DNA of 64,000 nucleotides from contig NZ_QPJK01000004.1 of the NCBI RefSeq assembly GCF_003337555.1, positions 409,320-473,319 of the forward strand, written 5' to 3'. The notes under the pieces were generated by a model that saw only the letters and a list, made by a program, of their open reading frames with translations, was not told the origin of the DNA and made no database searches. This stretch comes from Pseudorhodoferax soli (GTDB taxonomy: Bacteria > Pseudomonadota > Gammaproteobacteria > Burkholderiales > Burkholderiaceae_C). Shown piece by piece: positions 53,778 to 61,884 of this stretch. Both the position numbers and the translations under genes were made by a program. How positions within the stretch are numbered: the stretch's first letter is position 1; each line of letters begins with the position of its first letter.

Positions 53778-55033
53778 GCCCGGCCCGCGCGCTGCGTTTG
53801 CTGCTGCTCTCGCTCGCCGCCCTGCTGCTGGGCGTGGTGCTGGCCGGCGCCGTGGCGCTGCGCCTGCTCGCGCCCCAGCCCGGCGAATGGGCGATGCCGC
53901 TGCGCATCGGGCCCTGGCACACCAGCGCCAGCGTGCCCGCGGCGCTGCGGCTGGCCACGGCCGCACCCTTCGCAACGTGGCTGGACGGCCGCCGCCTGCA
54001 GACGCGCTGGGGGCCGGTGCAGCTGCACTGGCAGGCCCACGACCGCAGCCTGCACCTGCAGTGCGCGCCTTGCCGCATGCCGGCGTCTGCGCTGGGCGGC
54101 ACGCCGCTGGAGCTGCAGCGGCTGCAGGTCACGGTGTTCCGCGACTTCGAGACCATGCAAGGCCTGGTGCGTGCCGACACGGGCGTGGACGACGGCCCGG
54201 CCCTGCAGGCCTGGTTCACGGGCCGCCTGCAGGGCGGTGGCCTGGCGCTGCAGCTGCGCCTGCCCGCCACGCCCATCGCCGACGCCTACGCCGTGCTGGC
54301 CCCGCAGCTGCCCGAGCTGCGGCAGGCGCGGATCGGCGGCGAGATCGCCTTGCGCGCCCAATGGCAGCTGCCCGCCGGTCCGTTGCGCGTGCAGCCGCAG
54401 CTGGAGGGCTTCACGGTGCAAGGCCTGGGCACCGAAGCCTGGGCCCACGCCTCGAGCAGCTGCGGCGCGCCGAGCCGGCTGCGCCAAGGCGACTGGCTGG
54501 TGCGTGCCGTGCTGGCGGCCGAAGACCAGCGCTTCTTCGAACACCCGGGCTACGACATCCGCGAACTCCAGGCGGCGCTGTCCGCCAACCAGGCGCTAGG
54601 CGGCGTGCGCCGGGGCGGCAGCACCCTGAGCCAGCAGCTGGCCAAACGCCTCGTGACCGGCGACGAGCGCAGCGCCACGCGCAAGCTGCGCGAGCTGCTC
54701 TACGCCGTGGAGATGGAGCAGACGCTGGGCAAGGCCCGCATCCTGCAGCTGTACCTGGACAACGCGCCCTGGGGCATGGGCGTGTGCGGCGCCGAGGCCG
54801 CGGCGCGCGGCTACTTCGGCCGCAGCGCGCGGCAGCTGGAACCGGCGCAGGCCGTGTGGCTGGCGGCGATGCTGCACAGGCCCGATGCCGAGGCACGCGC
54901 CTGGCGCAGCAGCGGCGGCATCGCGCTGGAGCGGGCGGAATGGGTGGCCGGACAGCTGCGCGGCGGCACGCGTGCGCGCGAACGTCGCGCGGCCACCGAG
55001 GCGTTGCGCGCGCTCGCACAGCCGGCGCCGTGA
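53774..55033 (+). CDS. GT51 peptidoglycan glycosyltransferase with large N-terminal region
   Basis: 419-residue membrane protein. One anchor helix (about 8-32) is followed by a periplasmic region (about 40-235) of unknown function and a transglycosylase domain (about 240-400). GT51 motifs are E250 in EDQRFFEHPGYD, RGGSTLSQQLAKRL, RKLRELLYAVEMEQTLGKARILQLYLD and ARGYFGRSARQL. There is no transpeptidase domain, so it polymerises glycan strands only. It differs from ordinary monofunctional MtgA by the long N-terminal insertion. The GTG start overlaps the upstream stop (GTGA). Being last in the exosortase operon, it probably helps anchor or export the VIT protein at the wall. Confidence 0.88.
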   Translation: MSPARALRLLLLSLAALLLGVVLAGAVALRLLAPQPGEWAMPLRIGPWHTSASVPAALRLATAAPFATWLDGRRLQTRWGPVQLHWQAHDRSLHLQCAPCRMPASALGGTPLELQRLQVTVFRDFETMQGLVRADTGVDDGPALQAWFTGRLQGGGLALQLRLPATPIADAYAVLAPQLPELRQARIGGEIALRAQWQLPAGPLRVQPQLEGFTVQGLGTEAWAHASSSCGAPSRLRQGDWLVRAVLAAEDQRFFEHPGYDIRELQAALSANQALGGVRRGGSTLSQQLAKRLVTGDERSATRKLRELLYAVEMEQTLGKARILQLYLDNAPWGMGVCGAEAAARGYFGRSARQLEPAQAVWLAAMLHRPDAEARAWRSSGGIALERAEWVAGQLRGGTRARERRAATEALRALAQPAP

Positions 55034-55093
55034 AGCGCAATTGCAATGCTCGCGAACACCATGGCTGTGCAGGCCGCGCCGCAACACGAACGG

Positions 55094-55666
55094 CTACACG
55101 TCCGCTTCGAACCGCCCTGCGTAGCGGAACAGCTCGCCAAATAGCGGGTGGGTCATGCGGAAGTCCATCGCATAGTGGCGCGCGCCCACCGCCTGCTCGA
55201 CGATGGTGGTGTGGCCCAGCACCAGCCATTCGGGAACCGTCAACAGCCACGGCCCGAGCTTGGCGACCATGCGGGTGCCACGGTAGTGCAATTGCTCTCC
55301 AACCACGGATGGAACCAGCTCCAGCCCGAGCACGGGATTGACGAACTCGATCAGCCGACCCGGCCCGCTAGCCACGCGGTGGCTGTCGAAACGCAATACA
55401 CGGCCGTCGCCGTAACGCAGGGTTCTGCGCCAGTGCTGGCGCCCTCCCTCGGCATGCTTGAGCACCGTGGTCTCCACCGCCTGCCCACGCCGGTGCACCA
55501 GCGCCCCCAGTAGGCGCATGGCCCACAGCAAGGGCAGCAGCCAGACATGAAACGCGATGTCCAGGTGACCGACGTCGCGGGAACCCTCGTCGCGGTAGTG
55601 GGCTTGCAATGCGGGCGGCAGGCGGTCCCAGTCCGCGCCCAGGATCTGCTGCATCAGCTGGCTCAT
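55094..55666 (-). CDS. DUF4166-domain protein
   Basis: 190-residue protein: MSQLMQQILGADWDRLPPALQAHYRDEGSRDVGHLDI, a hydrophobic helix (WLLPLLWAMRLLGALV), then a beta-rich half ending MTHPLFGELFRYAGRFEAD. This is the DUF4166 pattern. Such domains often occur next to or fused with NAD(P)-binding saccharopine-dehydrogenase-like or epimerase proteins, and an epimerase-like gene is in this operon. The function is unknown. It is last in a four-gene minus-strand set joined by 4-base overlaps. Confidence 0.82.
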   Translation of the reverse strand: MSQLMQQILGADWDRLPPALQAHYRDEGSRDVGHLDIAFHVWLLPLLWAMRLLGALVHRRGQAVETTVLKHAEGGRQHWRRTLRYGDGRVLRFDSHRVASGPGRLIEFVNPVLGLELVPSVVGEQLHYRGTRMVAKLGPWLLTVPEWLVLGHTTIVEQAVGARHYAMDFRMTHPLFGELFRYAGRFEADV

Positions 55667-56142
55667 GGACCCACCCCCGCCACGTGCTTGGAGACCATCA
55701 GCGCGACCACCACCACCATGCTGGCGAACGCCGGCACGCCGAGCCAGAACCAGCAGCGCACCATGCGCCAGTAGGCCGGCGAAAGCGGGACGGATCTGGC
55801 GGCCGCATCGTCCGCGATGGCCCGCATGCGCAGCTGCAACCAGACCACCGGCAACCAGCAGGCGCCGGCCAGGCCGTACAGCGCCAGGCTGAATGCGATC
55901 CACGGCGTCGCCAGCGGCAGGCCCAGCAGATGGACCATCCACAGCCCGCTCAGCGGCTGGAACACCACGGCGGGCGTGGTGAAGATCCAGTCGGCCAGCA
56001 CCACATGCCGGTTGGTGACCGCGATGTGGACCACATGGCCGCTGCGGTCGGCCATCCACTTGTAGAAGGCGCTGCCCAGGCCGGTGCCGAACAGCAGCAC
56101 CATGCTCAGGATGTGCAGGGTCTTGAGGGTCGTGTAGCTCAT
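55663..56142 (-). CDS. DUF2269-family membrane protein
   Basis: 159-residue protein with four predicted membrane helices, beginning MSYTTLKTLHILSMVLLFGTGLGSAFYKWMADR, a pattern typical of DUF2269. Conserved His residues near helix 1 (LHILS) and after helix 2 (VTNRHVV) may bind haem or metal, but no activity is established. It overlaps the genes on both sides by 4 bases (55663-55666 and 56139-56142). Confidence 0.82.
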   Translation of the reverse strand: MSYTTLKTLHILSMVLLFGTGLGSAFYKWMADRSGHVVHIAVTNRHVVLADWIFTTPAVVFQPLSGLWMVHLLGLPLATPWIAFSLALYGLAGACWLPVVWLQLRMRAIADDAAARSVPLSPAYWRMVRCWFWLGVPAFASMVVVVALMVSKHVAGVGP

Positions 56143-57002
56143 GCGGCGCTCCTGGTGGCAACGGGCAGGCGCAGGCCCTCGGGCGCGGCAGGGCGCAGCG
56201 GCCGCCGCAGGAAGCGTTCGAGCGGTCCGGCATCGGCAGTGCAGCCGCGCTGCAGCATGCGGATGTTCTCGGGCCGGAGCATCGGATGCATGCCGCGGCC
56301 CAGGGCGGCCAGGCCCAGAACCAGCGGTTCGGGCACGCAGAGCAGGCGCGCGGGCGCCAGCCCCTGGGCCTGGCGCAGGCGCCGCAGCCATTGCGCGCAG
56401 GTGAAGGCCTCGGGCCCGACGAGGTCCAGCGTCAGGCCGGCCGCGTCGGCCGCGAGGCAGCGCAGCACGCTGGCCACGACATCGCCGACATGCACGGGTT
56501 GCAGCATCTGCTCGCCGCGCCCGACCACGGGAATCCAGGGCAGCGCCGCCAGGCGCAGCGCCGCAGCGGCGCTGGCACCGCCCTCGCCATAGACCAGAGC
56601 GGGCCGCAGCACGAACCAATCCAGCGGCAGGCGGCGCAGTCCGTCGTCGGCGGCACGCTTGCTCGAAAGGAAGGCGGAACAGGCCGAAGCATCGGCGCCC
56701 AGGGCCGAGATCTGCACCACCCGGCGCACGCCAGCCTGCTGGCTGGCCTGGAACAAGGCCAGCGGGGCCTCGGTGTGCAGCACTGCGAAACGCTGCCTGC
56801 GGGTCTGGCCGATGATGCCGATGGCGTTGACGACGGCATCCACGCCGTCCAGCAGCGCCCGCCAGTCCTGCGGCGTCCGCATCTGCCCGGCGTCGACCCC
56901 GTGCCGCCGCGACACCCGCAGGACCCGGTGGCCGGCATCGGCCAGCGCGGCAGCGATGTGGCGGCCGAGGAAGCCGCTGGCGCCAGTGAGCAGCACGTTC
57001 AT
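56139..57002 (-). CDS. NAD(P)-binding epimerase-like protein (SDR, atypical)
   Basis: 287-residue short-chain dehydrogenase-like protein. The nucleotide-binding motif is VLLTGASGFLGRHIAAAL (GxxGxxG near residue 7). DAVVNAIGIIG, VVQISALGAD and FVLRPALVYGEGG follow the pattern of complex-I-like 39-kDa/NmrA-type atypical SDRs. No YxxxK catalytic motif is evident, suggesting a regulatory or structural role or a non-standard reaction. It lies in the operon with DUF2269 and DUF4166 proteins. Confidence 0.83.
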   Translation of the reverse strand: MNVLLTGASGFLGRHIAAALADAGHRVLRVSRRHGVDAGQMRTPQDWRALLDGVDAVVNAIGIIGQTRRQRFAVLHTEAPLALFQASQQAGVRRVVQISALGADASACSAFLSSKRAADDGLRRLPLDWFVLRPALVYGEGGASAAAALRLAALPWIPVVGRGEQMLQPVHVGDVVASVLRCLAADAAGLTLDLVGPEAFTCAQWLRRLRQAQGLAPARLLCVPEPLVLGLAALGRGMHPMLRPENIRMLQRGCTADAGPLERFLRRPLRPAAPEGLRLPVATRSAA

Positions 57003-57340
57003 GACGCGCTCCGCCCGCCCGGAGCGCCGATGAACTGCACGAGGCGCTTGCCCAGGACATGCAGGCCGAGCAGCAGGCCGCCGAGCGTCGCCATCAGGAC
57101 AGCATGGAAGGCGTCGAGCGGATCGCTGGTGGGCCACAGCATCTGCACCGCGAGCGACACCAGCAAGGGCGCGATCGTCAGCATCGCCCAGGTGTAACTG
57201 CGCCAGAAGGCGGCTGCATCGGCGTCCTGGCAAACCCGCTCGAGCACCCGGGTGAGCGGATCGGACAGGATGCGGAGCAGCAAAAGACTCAGGCTGACGC
57301 TGACGAGGGCCGCGGCCAGCAGCTGGAGGAAGGCATTCAT
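56999..57340 (-). CDS. Small four-helix membrane protein
   Basis: 113-residue protein with about three hydrophobic segments (residues 4-25, 48-68, 76-97) and a basic C-terminal tail (GKRLVQFIGAPGGRSAS). I do not recognise a named family. It is first in the minus-strand four-gene operon (57340 to 55094) and overlaps the epimerase-like gene by 4 bases. The AraC regulator gene lies 100 bases upstream in the same direction. Confidence 0.7.
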   Translation of the reverse strand: MNAFLQLLAAALVSVSLSLLLLRILSDPLTRVLERVCQDADAAAFWRSYTWAMLTIAPLLVSLAVQMLWPTSDPLDAFHAVLMATLGGLLLGLHVLGKRLVQFIGAPGGRSAS

Positions 57341-57370
57341 GGAAGGCTCGCTAGGGTTGTTGGAGCCTCC

Positions 57371-57430
57371 AGTTTTCCGGTTCAGGGTCGATTGGTCTTT
57401 CGGACGGATAGAACCGTCCTAGTTTTCGGC
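57371..57430. promoter_or_regulatory. Direct repeats and hairpin between the AraC gene and the four-gene operon
   Basis: The 100-base gap carries near-identical direct repeats AGTTTTCCGGTTC (57371) and AGTTTTCGGCTCC (57421), exactly 50 bases apart. Between them is an inverted repeat GGACGG-ATAGAA-CCGTCC (57402-57419). Direct repeats are usual for AraC-family sites. The hairpin may instead end the AraC transcript. Confidence 0.4.
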
Positions 57431-57440
57431 TCCGAAATGA

Positions 57441-58520
57441 TCATTCCGGAATACCAATCGACGCCTGGGGCGCTTTGGCGCGGCCGGCAGGCGGTGAGTG
57501 CAGCGTGCGGTACTGGCCCGGCGTCATGCCTTCGATTTCGCGGAAGGCCTCGTAGAAGGTCGACTGGGACGTGAAGCCGACATTCAGGCCCACGGACAGC
57601 ACAGAGGCCGACGGCTCCTCGCACAGCAGGGTCGTGGCGGCGCCGATCCGCCATTCGCGCAGGTAACGGGACAGGCTCTTGCCGAGCCGGGCGTTCAGCA
57701 GTTCCGACAGCTGGTGGGGGCTCAAGTCCAGCTGCGCCGCCAGGCCCGCCAGGCTCAGGTCCGGGTCGGTGAACGCACGGTCCCTGGCCATCAGGCCCTG
57801 CAAACGCGCCAGCGCCGCATCGCAATCGACCTTGCCCAGCGTCGTCTGGGCATAGCCCGTCTGGACCGCTTCACGGACTTCGACCGCCAGCTGCGGCCGC
57901 AGCCCCAGGGAGATCTGCACCAGCAGCAGGGCCAGGCCGATGGCACATGCGTAGAGGCTGACGAACACCTGGGCTGGCAGCAGGGTCGGCGCCAGCCCCA
58001 GGACCGAGACGCCCAGCGCGATGGCGCAGGCCGTGCCGAGCAGGGCCATCTCCGCATGGAAGCGCGCCCGCGCCTGGCGCAAAGCCAGCAGGCTGCGCCC
58101 CAGCCAGAGCAGGTAGCCAGCGCCGAGCAGGAAGGCGGCGGGCAAGGCCAGCGGCGGCGCCAGCCAGGGTGCGACCAGTAGCGGGATGCCGTGGACCGCC
58201 AGCCGCGCGCCCTGGACCGGTGCGGCAAGTGGATGCAGCACGGCCCGGCTGAACAGGTAGAAGCTCGGCGCGACGACGAACAACGCGATGCGGTAGGCCA
58301 GACTACCGGTCCAGGCCTGGCCCAGGTACAGGTCGGCGAAGTGCGCCAGCTGCAGGCCCGACAGCGCCAGCAGCAACAACAGGCCCATGGCGCGGGACTG
58401 TGGCAGCCCTCGGTACTGGTCGCCGCCCAGATGGGTCAGCGCGACCGCGGCGGCGCTGAAGACCGAGTAGCCGGCAAGAAGAATGGCGAGGGCGGTCAAA
58501 GGGCAGCGTGGCGCAAGCAA
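57441..58520 (-). CDS. AraC-family regulator with membrane-spanning N-terminus
   Basis: About 359 residues. The first 230 contain seven or so hydrophobic segments (for example ALAILLAGYSVFSAAAVAL and SLYACAIGLALLLVQISLGL). The C-terminal 100 are a double helix-turn-helix AraC domain ending SVGLNVGFTSQSTFYEAFREIEGMTPGQYRTLH. It is a membrane-anchored sensor-regulator. The start is uncertain: ATG 58613 would overlap the MOSC gene and gives an atypical Cys/Pro-rich leader. TTG 58520 (weak GGAA upstream) and TTG 58499 are better. It probably controls the four-gene operon downstream. Confidence 0.82.
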   Translation of the reverse strand: MLAPRCPLTALAILLAGYSVFSAAAVALTHLGGDQYRGLPQSRAMGLLLLLALSGLQLAHFADLYLGQAWTGSLAYRIALFVVAPSFYLFSRAVLHPLAAPVQGARLAVHGIPLLVAPWLAPPLALPAAFLLGAGYLLWLGRSLLALRQARARFHAEMALLGTACAIALGVSVLGLAPTLLPAQVFVSLYACAIGLALLLVQISLGLRPQLAVEVREAVQTGYAQTTLGKVDCDAALARLQGLMARDRAFTDPDLSLAGLAAQLDLSPHQLSELLNARLGKSLSRYLREWRIGAATTLLCEEPSASVLSVGLNVGFTSQSTFYEAFREIEGMTPGQYRTLHSPPAGRAKAPQASIGIPE

Positions 58521-58557
58521 AGCGCAGATTGTTCCATCCCGCGGACAAGGCGGTCTG

Positions 58558-59109
58558 TCAGGCGCCGGCAGGCAAGGCGGCCACCCGCACCGCATCGCCC
58601 ACCGCGATCTCACCGCCCTGCAGCACGCGCGCCGTCATGCCGCCGTGGCCGCGCAGCGCGTTGTAGCCGCCAGGGCCCAGCGTGGCCTCCATCTTCGAGC
58701 AGGGATCGCAGGGGCCGGTCAGCTGCAACACGACGGCCGCGCCGATGTGCAGCGCGAGCGGCTGGTCGGCGAACAGCGTGCGCGCCGCGACGAGGTTGAG
58801 GCCCTCGACCACGAGGTTGCGGCGCAGCAGCGTGGGCGCGATGTGCGGCAACCCCGTCCAGGCCGCGACCAGCGGCAGGTGCTCGGCCTGCAACAGCGTG
58901 ACCTGCCGCTTGCCGCCACCGGCGTGGGCCGGTGAACGTGGAGTCCGCTCGGCGCTGCGGTCGCCCTGCAGGCCACGGTCCGCAACTGCCAGCGCACGTT
59001 CGACCGACAGCGCCGGCACATCGCGCGCAGGCCGCAGGACGATGGCCTGCACGCGGCCGGCATGGGGAAACTGGCGGGACAGCTGGCGCAGATCGGGCAT
59101 GGCCCGCAT
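58558..59109 (-). CDS. MOSC-domain protein
   Basis: 183-residue MOSC (molybdenum-cofactor sulfurase C-terminal-like) protein. Typical features are GLQGDRSA near residue 47-54, VTLLQAEHL, LLRRNLVVEGLNLVAA and the conserved Cys block TGPCDPCSKM near residue 133. MOSC proteins bind Moco and transfer or remove sulfur or oxygen ligands, or reduce N-hydroxylated compounds. Immediate partners are not evident; the CobT-like gene lies 21 bases upstream in the same direction. MPDLRQL (59100) is an alternative start. Confidence 0.87.
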   Translation of the reverse strand: MRAMPDLRQLSRQFPHAGRVQAIVLRPARDVPALSVERALAVADRGLQGDRSAERTPRSPAHAGGGKRQVTLLQAEHLPLVAAWTGLPHIAPTLLRRNLVVEGLNLVAARTLFADQPLALHIGAAVVLQLTGPCDPCSKMEATLGPGGYNALRGHGGMTARVLQGGEIAVGDAVRVAALPAGA

Positions 59110-59130
59110 GCTCGCACAGAGAAGGATGCC

Positions 59131-60915
59131 TCAGCGCCGCACGCGCCCGCCCAGCACCCCCACCACCTCGCGGAACACCGCATTGCCTGCGCCCGCGTGG
59201 GCCAGGTCCAGCACATGGCTGGCGGCGTAGTAGGGGCTCAGGTCCAGCCCCACGCCCACGCCGTACAGCGCGATCTGCCCCTGCTGCTCGATGCGTTGGG
59301 CCACCTGCTGCAGGTGCCTGTCGAGGTAGTGCGTGTCGTTGGCCAGGCGCGTCGCGCCATCCATCGGGCAACCGTCGGACACCACCAGCAGGATGCGGCG
59401 CCCTGCCTCCTGTGCGGCGAGCCGGCCGGCCGCCCATTGCAGGGCCTCGCCGTCCACACCTTCGCGGAACAGATCGGGCCGCAGCAGCGCGGCGATGCCG
59501 GGGCGCGCGCGGCGCCAGGGCGTGGCGGCATCCTTGAACACGATGTGGCACAGCTCGTTGAGCCGGCCCGGCCGCGCCGGCCGGCCGGCGCGCTGCCAGT
59601 CGCGCTGGGCCCGGCCACCGTTCCAGGCGCCCGTGGTGAAGCCCAGCACCTCGCAGCGCGCGCCGATGCGCTCCAGCGCGCGGGCCAGCACATCGGCCAG
59701 CATGGCCGTCCACTCGGCGTGCTCCTTCATCGAGGCCGAGCAATCGAGCAGCAGCGTCACGGCGCAGTCGGCCAACGGCTGGCTGCGCGCGGTGCGGAAC
59801 AGCCGGCGCTCGGTCGGCAGCGCCACCAGCCGGGCCAGGCGGCGCCCGTCGAGCAGACCTTCCTCCTGGCCGTCGTGCCAGCCATCGTCGCGCGGCTGGG
59901 CCAGCAAGGCCTGCAGCGCGCGCACCAGCCAGGGCAGCTGCACGCCCTGGCTGGCGATGCGGGCGTCCAGCCGCTCGCGCAGTGCGCGCAAAGGTTCGGC
60001 CCGCACCAAGGTGGTGGCGGCCACCTCGCGGTCGTGGGCGCGCGTGAACACACGGTACGGCTCGCCTTCGCCCTCGACCACGCGGGCGTCGCCAGCCTGT
60101 GCCATGCGGCCGGCCTCTCCGGCTGGGGGGTCGAAGTCCATCAACACGCGAAAGTTGGCGGCGCTGTCTTCGTCCTCGGCTTCGCGCTCGGCCGCCTGCT
60201 GCTCGGCCACCTCGGCACCGTGCGCGAGCATGGCGGCCACTGCGCGTGCGATGGCCAGCGCGTGCTGCGCATAGGCAGCCTGGTCGCGGCGCTGGCGGCG
60301 CAGGCCGGCCAGGTCGGTGCCCAGCTGCGGCACGAGTTCGGCGCGCGTGCCTTCGATGAGGTCTTCGGTGTCCTCCAGCACGGGATCGCCGGTCACGCGC
60401 GAGCGGCTGATCTGCGCCACGGTGTAGAGCAGCATGCCGCGCGTGGTTTCGTTGAGCCGCGCATGGTGGTAGGCGCGCGACCAGGCATCGAAGCGGTGGC
60501 GCAGGTTGCGCACCACGCCGGGCATGGCGGGGTCGGCCAGCGACTCGCAGCGCAGCTGCTCCAGCAGCTCGAACAGCAGCCGCTCCACCGGCGGCTGCGG
60601 GCACAGGCGGCGGTGCAGGGCGGCGTCGCTGTGGGCCAGGCGCAGCGCGATGCCGTCGGCCGCGCCGCGGAAGGAGCCGGCATCGTCGCCCTGCTCCAGT
60701 GCCGGTGCCAGGTGCGGTCCGAACAGCGGCAACGGCTGGCGGCCGCGGTGCAGGCGGCGGCCGCGGTAGTGCAGGTCGGCCTCGCCGCTCAACGCGCGGA
60801 TGGCCCCGGCGCTGAGTTCCTCCACCTGCTCGTGCCAGCGCGCCAGCTGCGGCGGCGTCGGCGGCACGCCGGCCGCGTCGGCGCGCGGAGGCGCGGGCCA
60901 GTGGCGCGGCGTCAT
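59131..60915 (-). CDS. CobT-like vWA protein
   Basis: 594-residue protein resembling the CobT subunit of aerobic cobaltochelatase and other MoxR-coupled vWA proteins. The C-terminal vWA domain (about 390-590) has the MIDAS motif LLDCSASMKEH and the block ILLVVSDGCPMDGAT. The middle contains an acidic linker (AEREAEDEDSAANF). The CobS-like AAA gene overlaps by 4 bases. cobN, the large chelatase subunit, is not in the window, so the pair may be a chaperone-like metal-insertion machine for another enzyme. The ATG at 60915 begins MTPRHWPAPPR. Confidence 0.83.
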   Translation of the reverse strand: MTPRHWPAPPRADAAGVPPTPPQLARWHEQVEELSAGAIRALSGEADLHYRGRRLHRGRQPLPLFGPHLAPALEQGDDAGSFRGAADGIALRLAHSDAALHRRLCPQPPVERLLFELLEQLRCESLADPAMPGVVRNLRHRFDAWSRAYHHARLNETTRGMLLYTVAQISRSRVTGDPVLEDTEDLIEGTRAELVPQLGTDLAGLRRQRRDQAAYAQHALAIARAVAAMLAHGAEVAEQQAAEREAEDEDSAANFRVLMDFDPPAGEAGRMAQAGDARVVEGEGEPYRVFTRAHDREVAATTLVRAEPLRALRERLDARIASQGVQLPWLVRALQALLAQPRDDGWHDGQEEGLLDGRRLARLVALPTERRLFRTARSQPLADCAVTLLLDCSASMKEHAEWTAMLADVLARALERIGARCEVLGFTTGAWNGGRAQRDWQRAGRPARPGRLNELCHIVFKDAATPWRRARPGIAALLRPDLFREGVDGEALQWAAGRLAAQEAGRRILLVVSDGCPMDGATRLANDTHYLDRHLQQVAQRIEQQGQIALYGVGVGLDLSPYYAASHVLDLAHAGAGNAVFREVVGVLGGRVRR

Positions 60916-61880
60916 GGACTGGCCGTGGGTTCCAGCTCGCGGTCCAGGCAGCGCTGGAAGTACTCGGCCACGACGGGGCGCTCGGCCTCGTCGCATTTGT
61001 TGGCGTACGAGAGTCGGAAGGCCACCGCCACGTCGCCGAAGATCTGCAGGTTCTCGGCCCAGGTGATCACGGTGCGCGGCGACATCAGCGTGGACACATC
61101 GCCCGCCGCGAAGCCCTTGCGGGTGAGCCCGGCGAGCGCCACCATCTGCGCCACCAGGCGGCGCCCGGCGTCGTCGCCCAGCGCCGGCACGCGGGCCAGC
61201 ACGATGGCCGCCTCCTCGGCAGGATGCAGGTAGTCCAGCGCGGCGACGATGTTCCAGCGGTCGATCTGCGCGTGGTTGAGCCGCTGCACGCCGTGGTACA
61301 GGCCGTTCAGGTTGCCCTGGCCCACGGTGTTGGCGGTGGCGAACAGGCGGAACGCCGGATGCGGCGTGAGCACGGTGTTCTGGTCCAGCAGCGTGAGCCG
61401 GCCGCCCTGTTCCAGCACGCGCTGGATCACGAACATCACGTCGGGCCGGCCGGCGTCGTACTCGTCGAACACCAGGGCCATGGGCCGCTGCAGCGCCCAG
61501 GGCAGGATGCCGGGCTGGAACGCGGTGACCTGCTGGCCGTCCTGGAGCACCACGGCGTCGCGGCCGATCAGGTCGAGCCGGCCCACGTGGCCATCGAGGT
61601 TCACGCGCAGGCAGGGCCAGTTCAGCCGCGCCGCCACCTGCTCGATGTGGGTGGATTTGCCCGTGCCGTGCAGGCCCTGCACCAGCACGCGCCGGTTGTG
61701 CGCGAAGCCGGCCAGCAGCGCCAGCGTCACGTCGTGCTGGAAGCGGTAGGCCGGGTCGGTCTCGGGCACATGGGCGTCGGGCGTGCGGAAGGCGGGCACG
61801 CGCAGGTCGCTGTCCAGCCCGAAGACCTCGCGCACGCTGACCTGGATGTCGGGAACGGTGGTGGGGTCGGTCATGGCCAA
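60912..61880 (-). CDS. CobS-like AAA+ ATPase
   Basis: 322-residue MoxR/CobS-type ATPase. Walker A is VQGLHGTGKST (about residue 72), Walker B is ALVFDEYDAG, sensor 1 is FRLFATANTVGQGN and the arginine-finger region is RLNHAQIDRWN. It begins VSVREVFGLDSDLRVPAF, characteristic of CobS. It is coupled to the CobT-like gene by a 4-base overlap. With that vWA partner it would remodel a chelatase or metalloenzyme. MTDPTT two codons later is an alternative start. Confidence 0.87.
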   Translation of the reverse strand: MAMTDPTTVPDIQVSVREVFGLDSDLRVPAFRTPDAHVPETDPAYRFQHDVTLALLAGFAHNRRVLVQGLHGTGKSTHIEQVAARLNWPCLRVNLDGHVGRLDLIGRDAVVLQDGQQVTAFQPGILPWALQRPMALVFDEYDAGRPDVMFVIQRVLEQGGRLTLLDQNTVLTPHPAFRLFATANTVGQGNLNGLYHGVQRLNHAQIDRWNIVAALDYLHPAEEAAIVLARVPALGDDAGRRLVAQMVALAGLTRKGFAAGDVSTLMSPRTVITWAENLQIFGDVAVAFRLSYANKCDEAERPVVAEYFQRCLDRELEPTASP

Positions 61881-61884
61881 GGTC

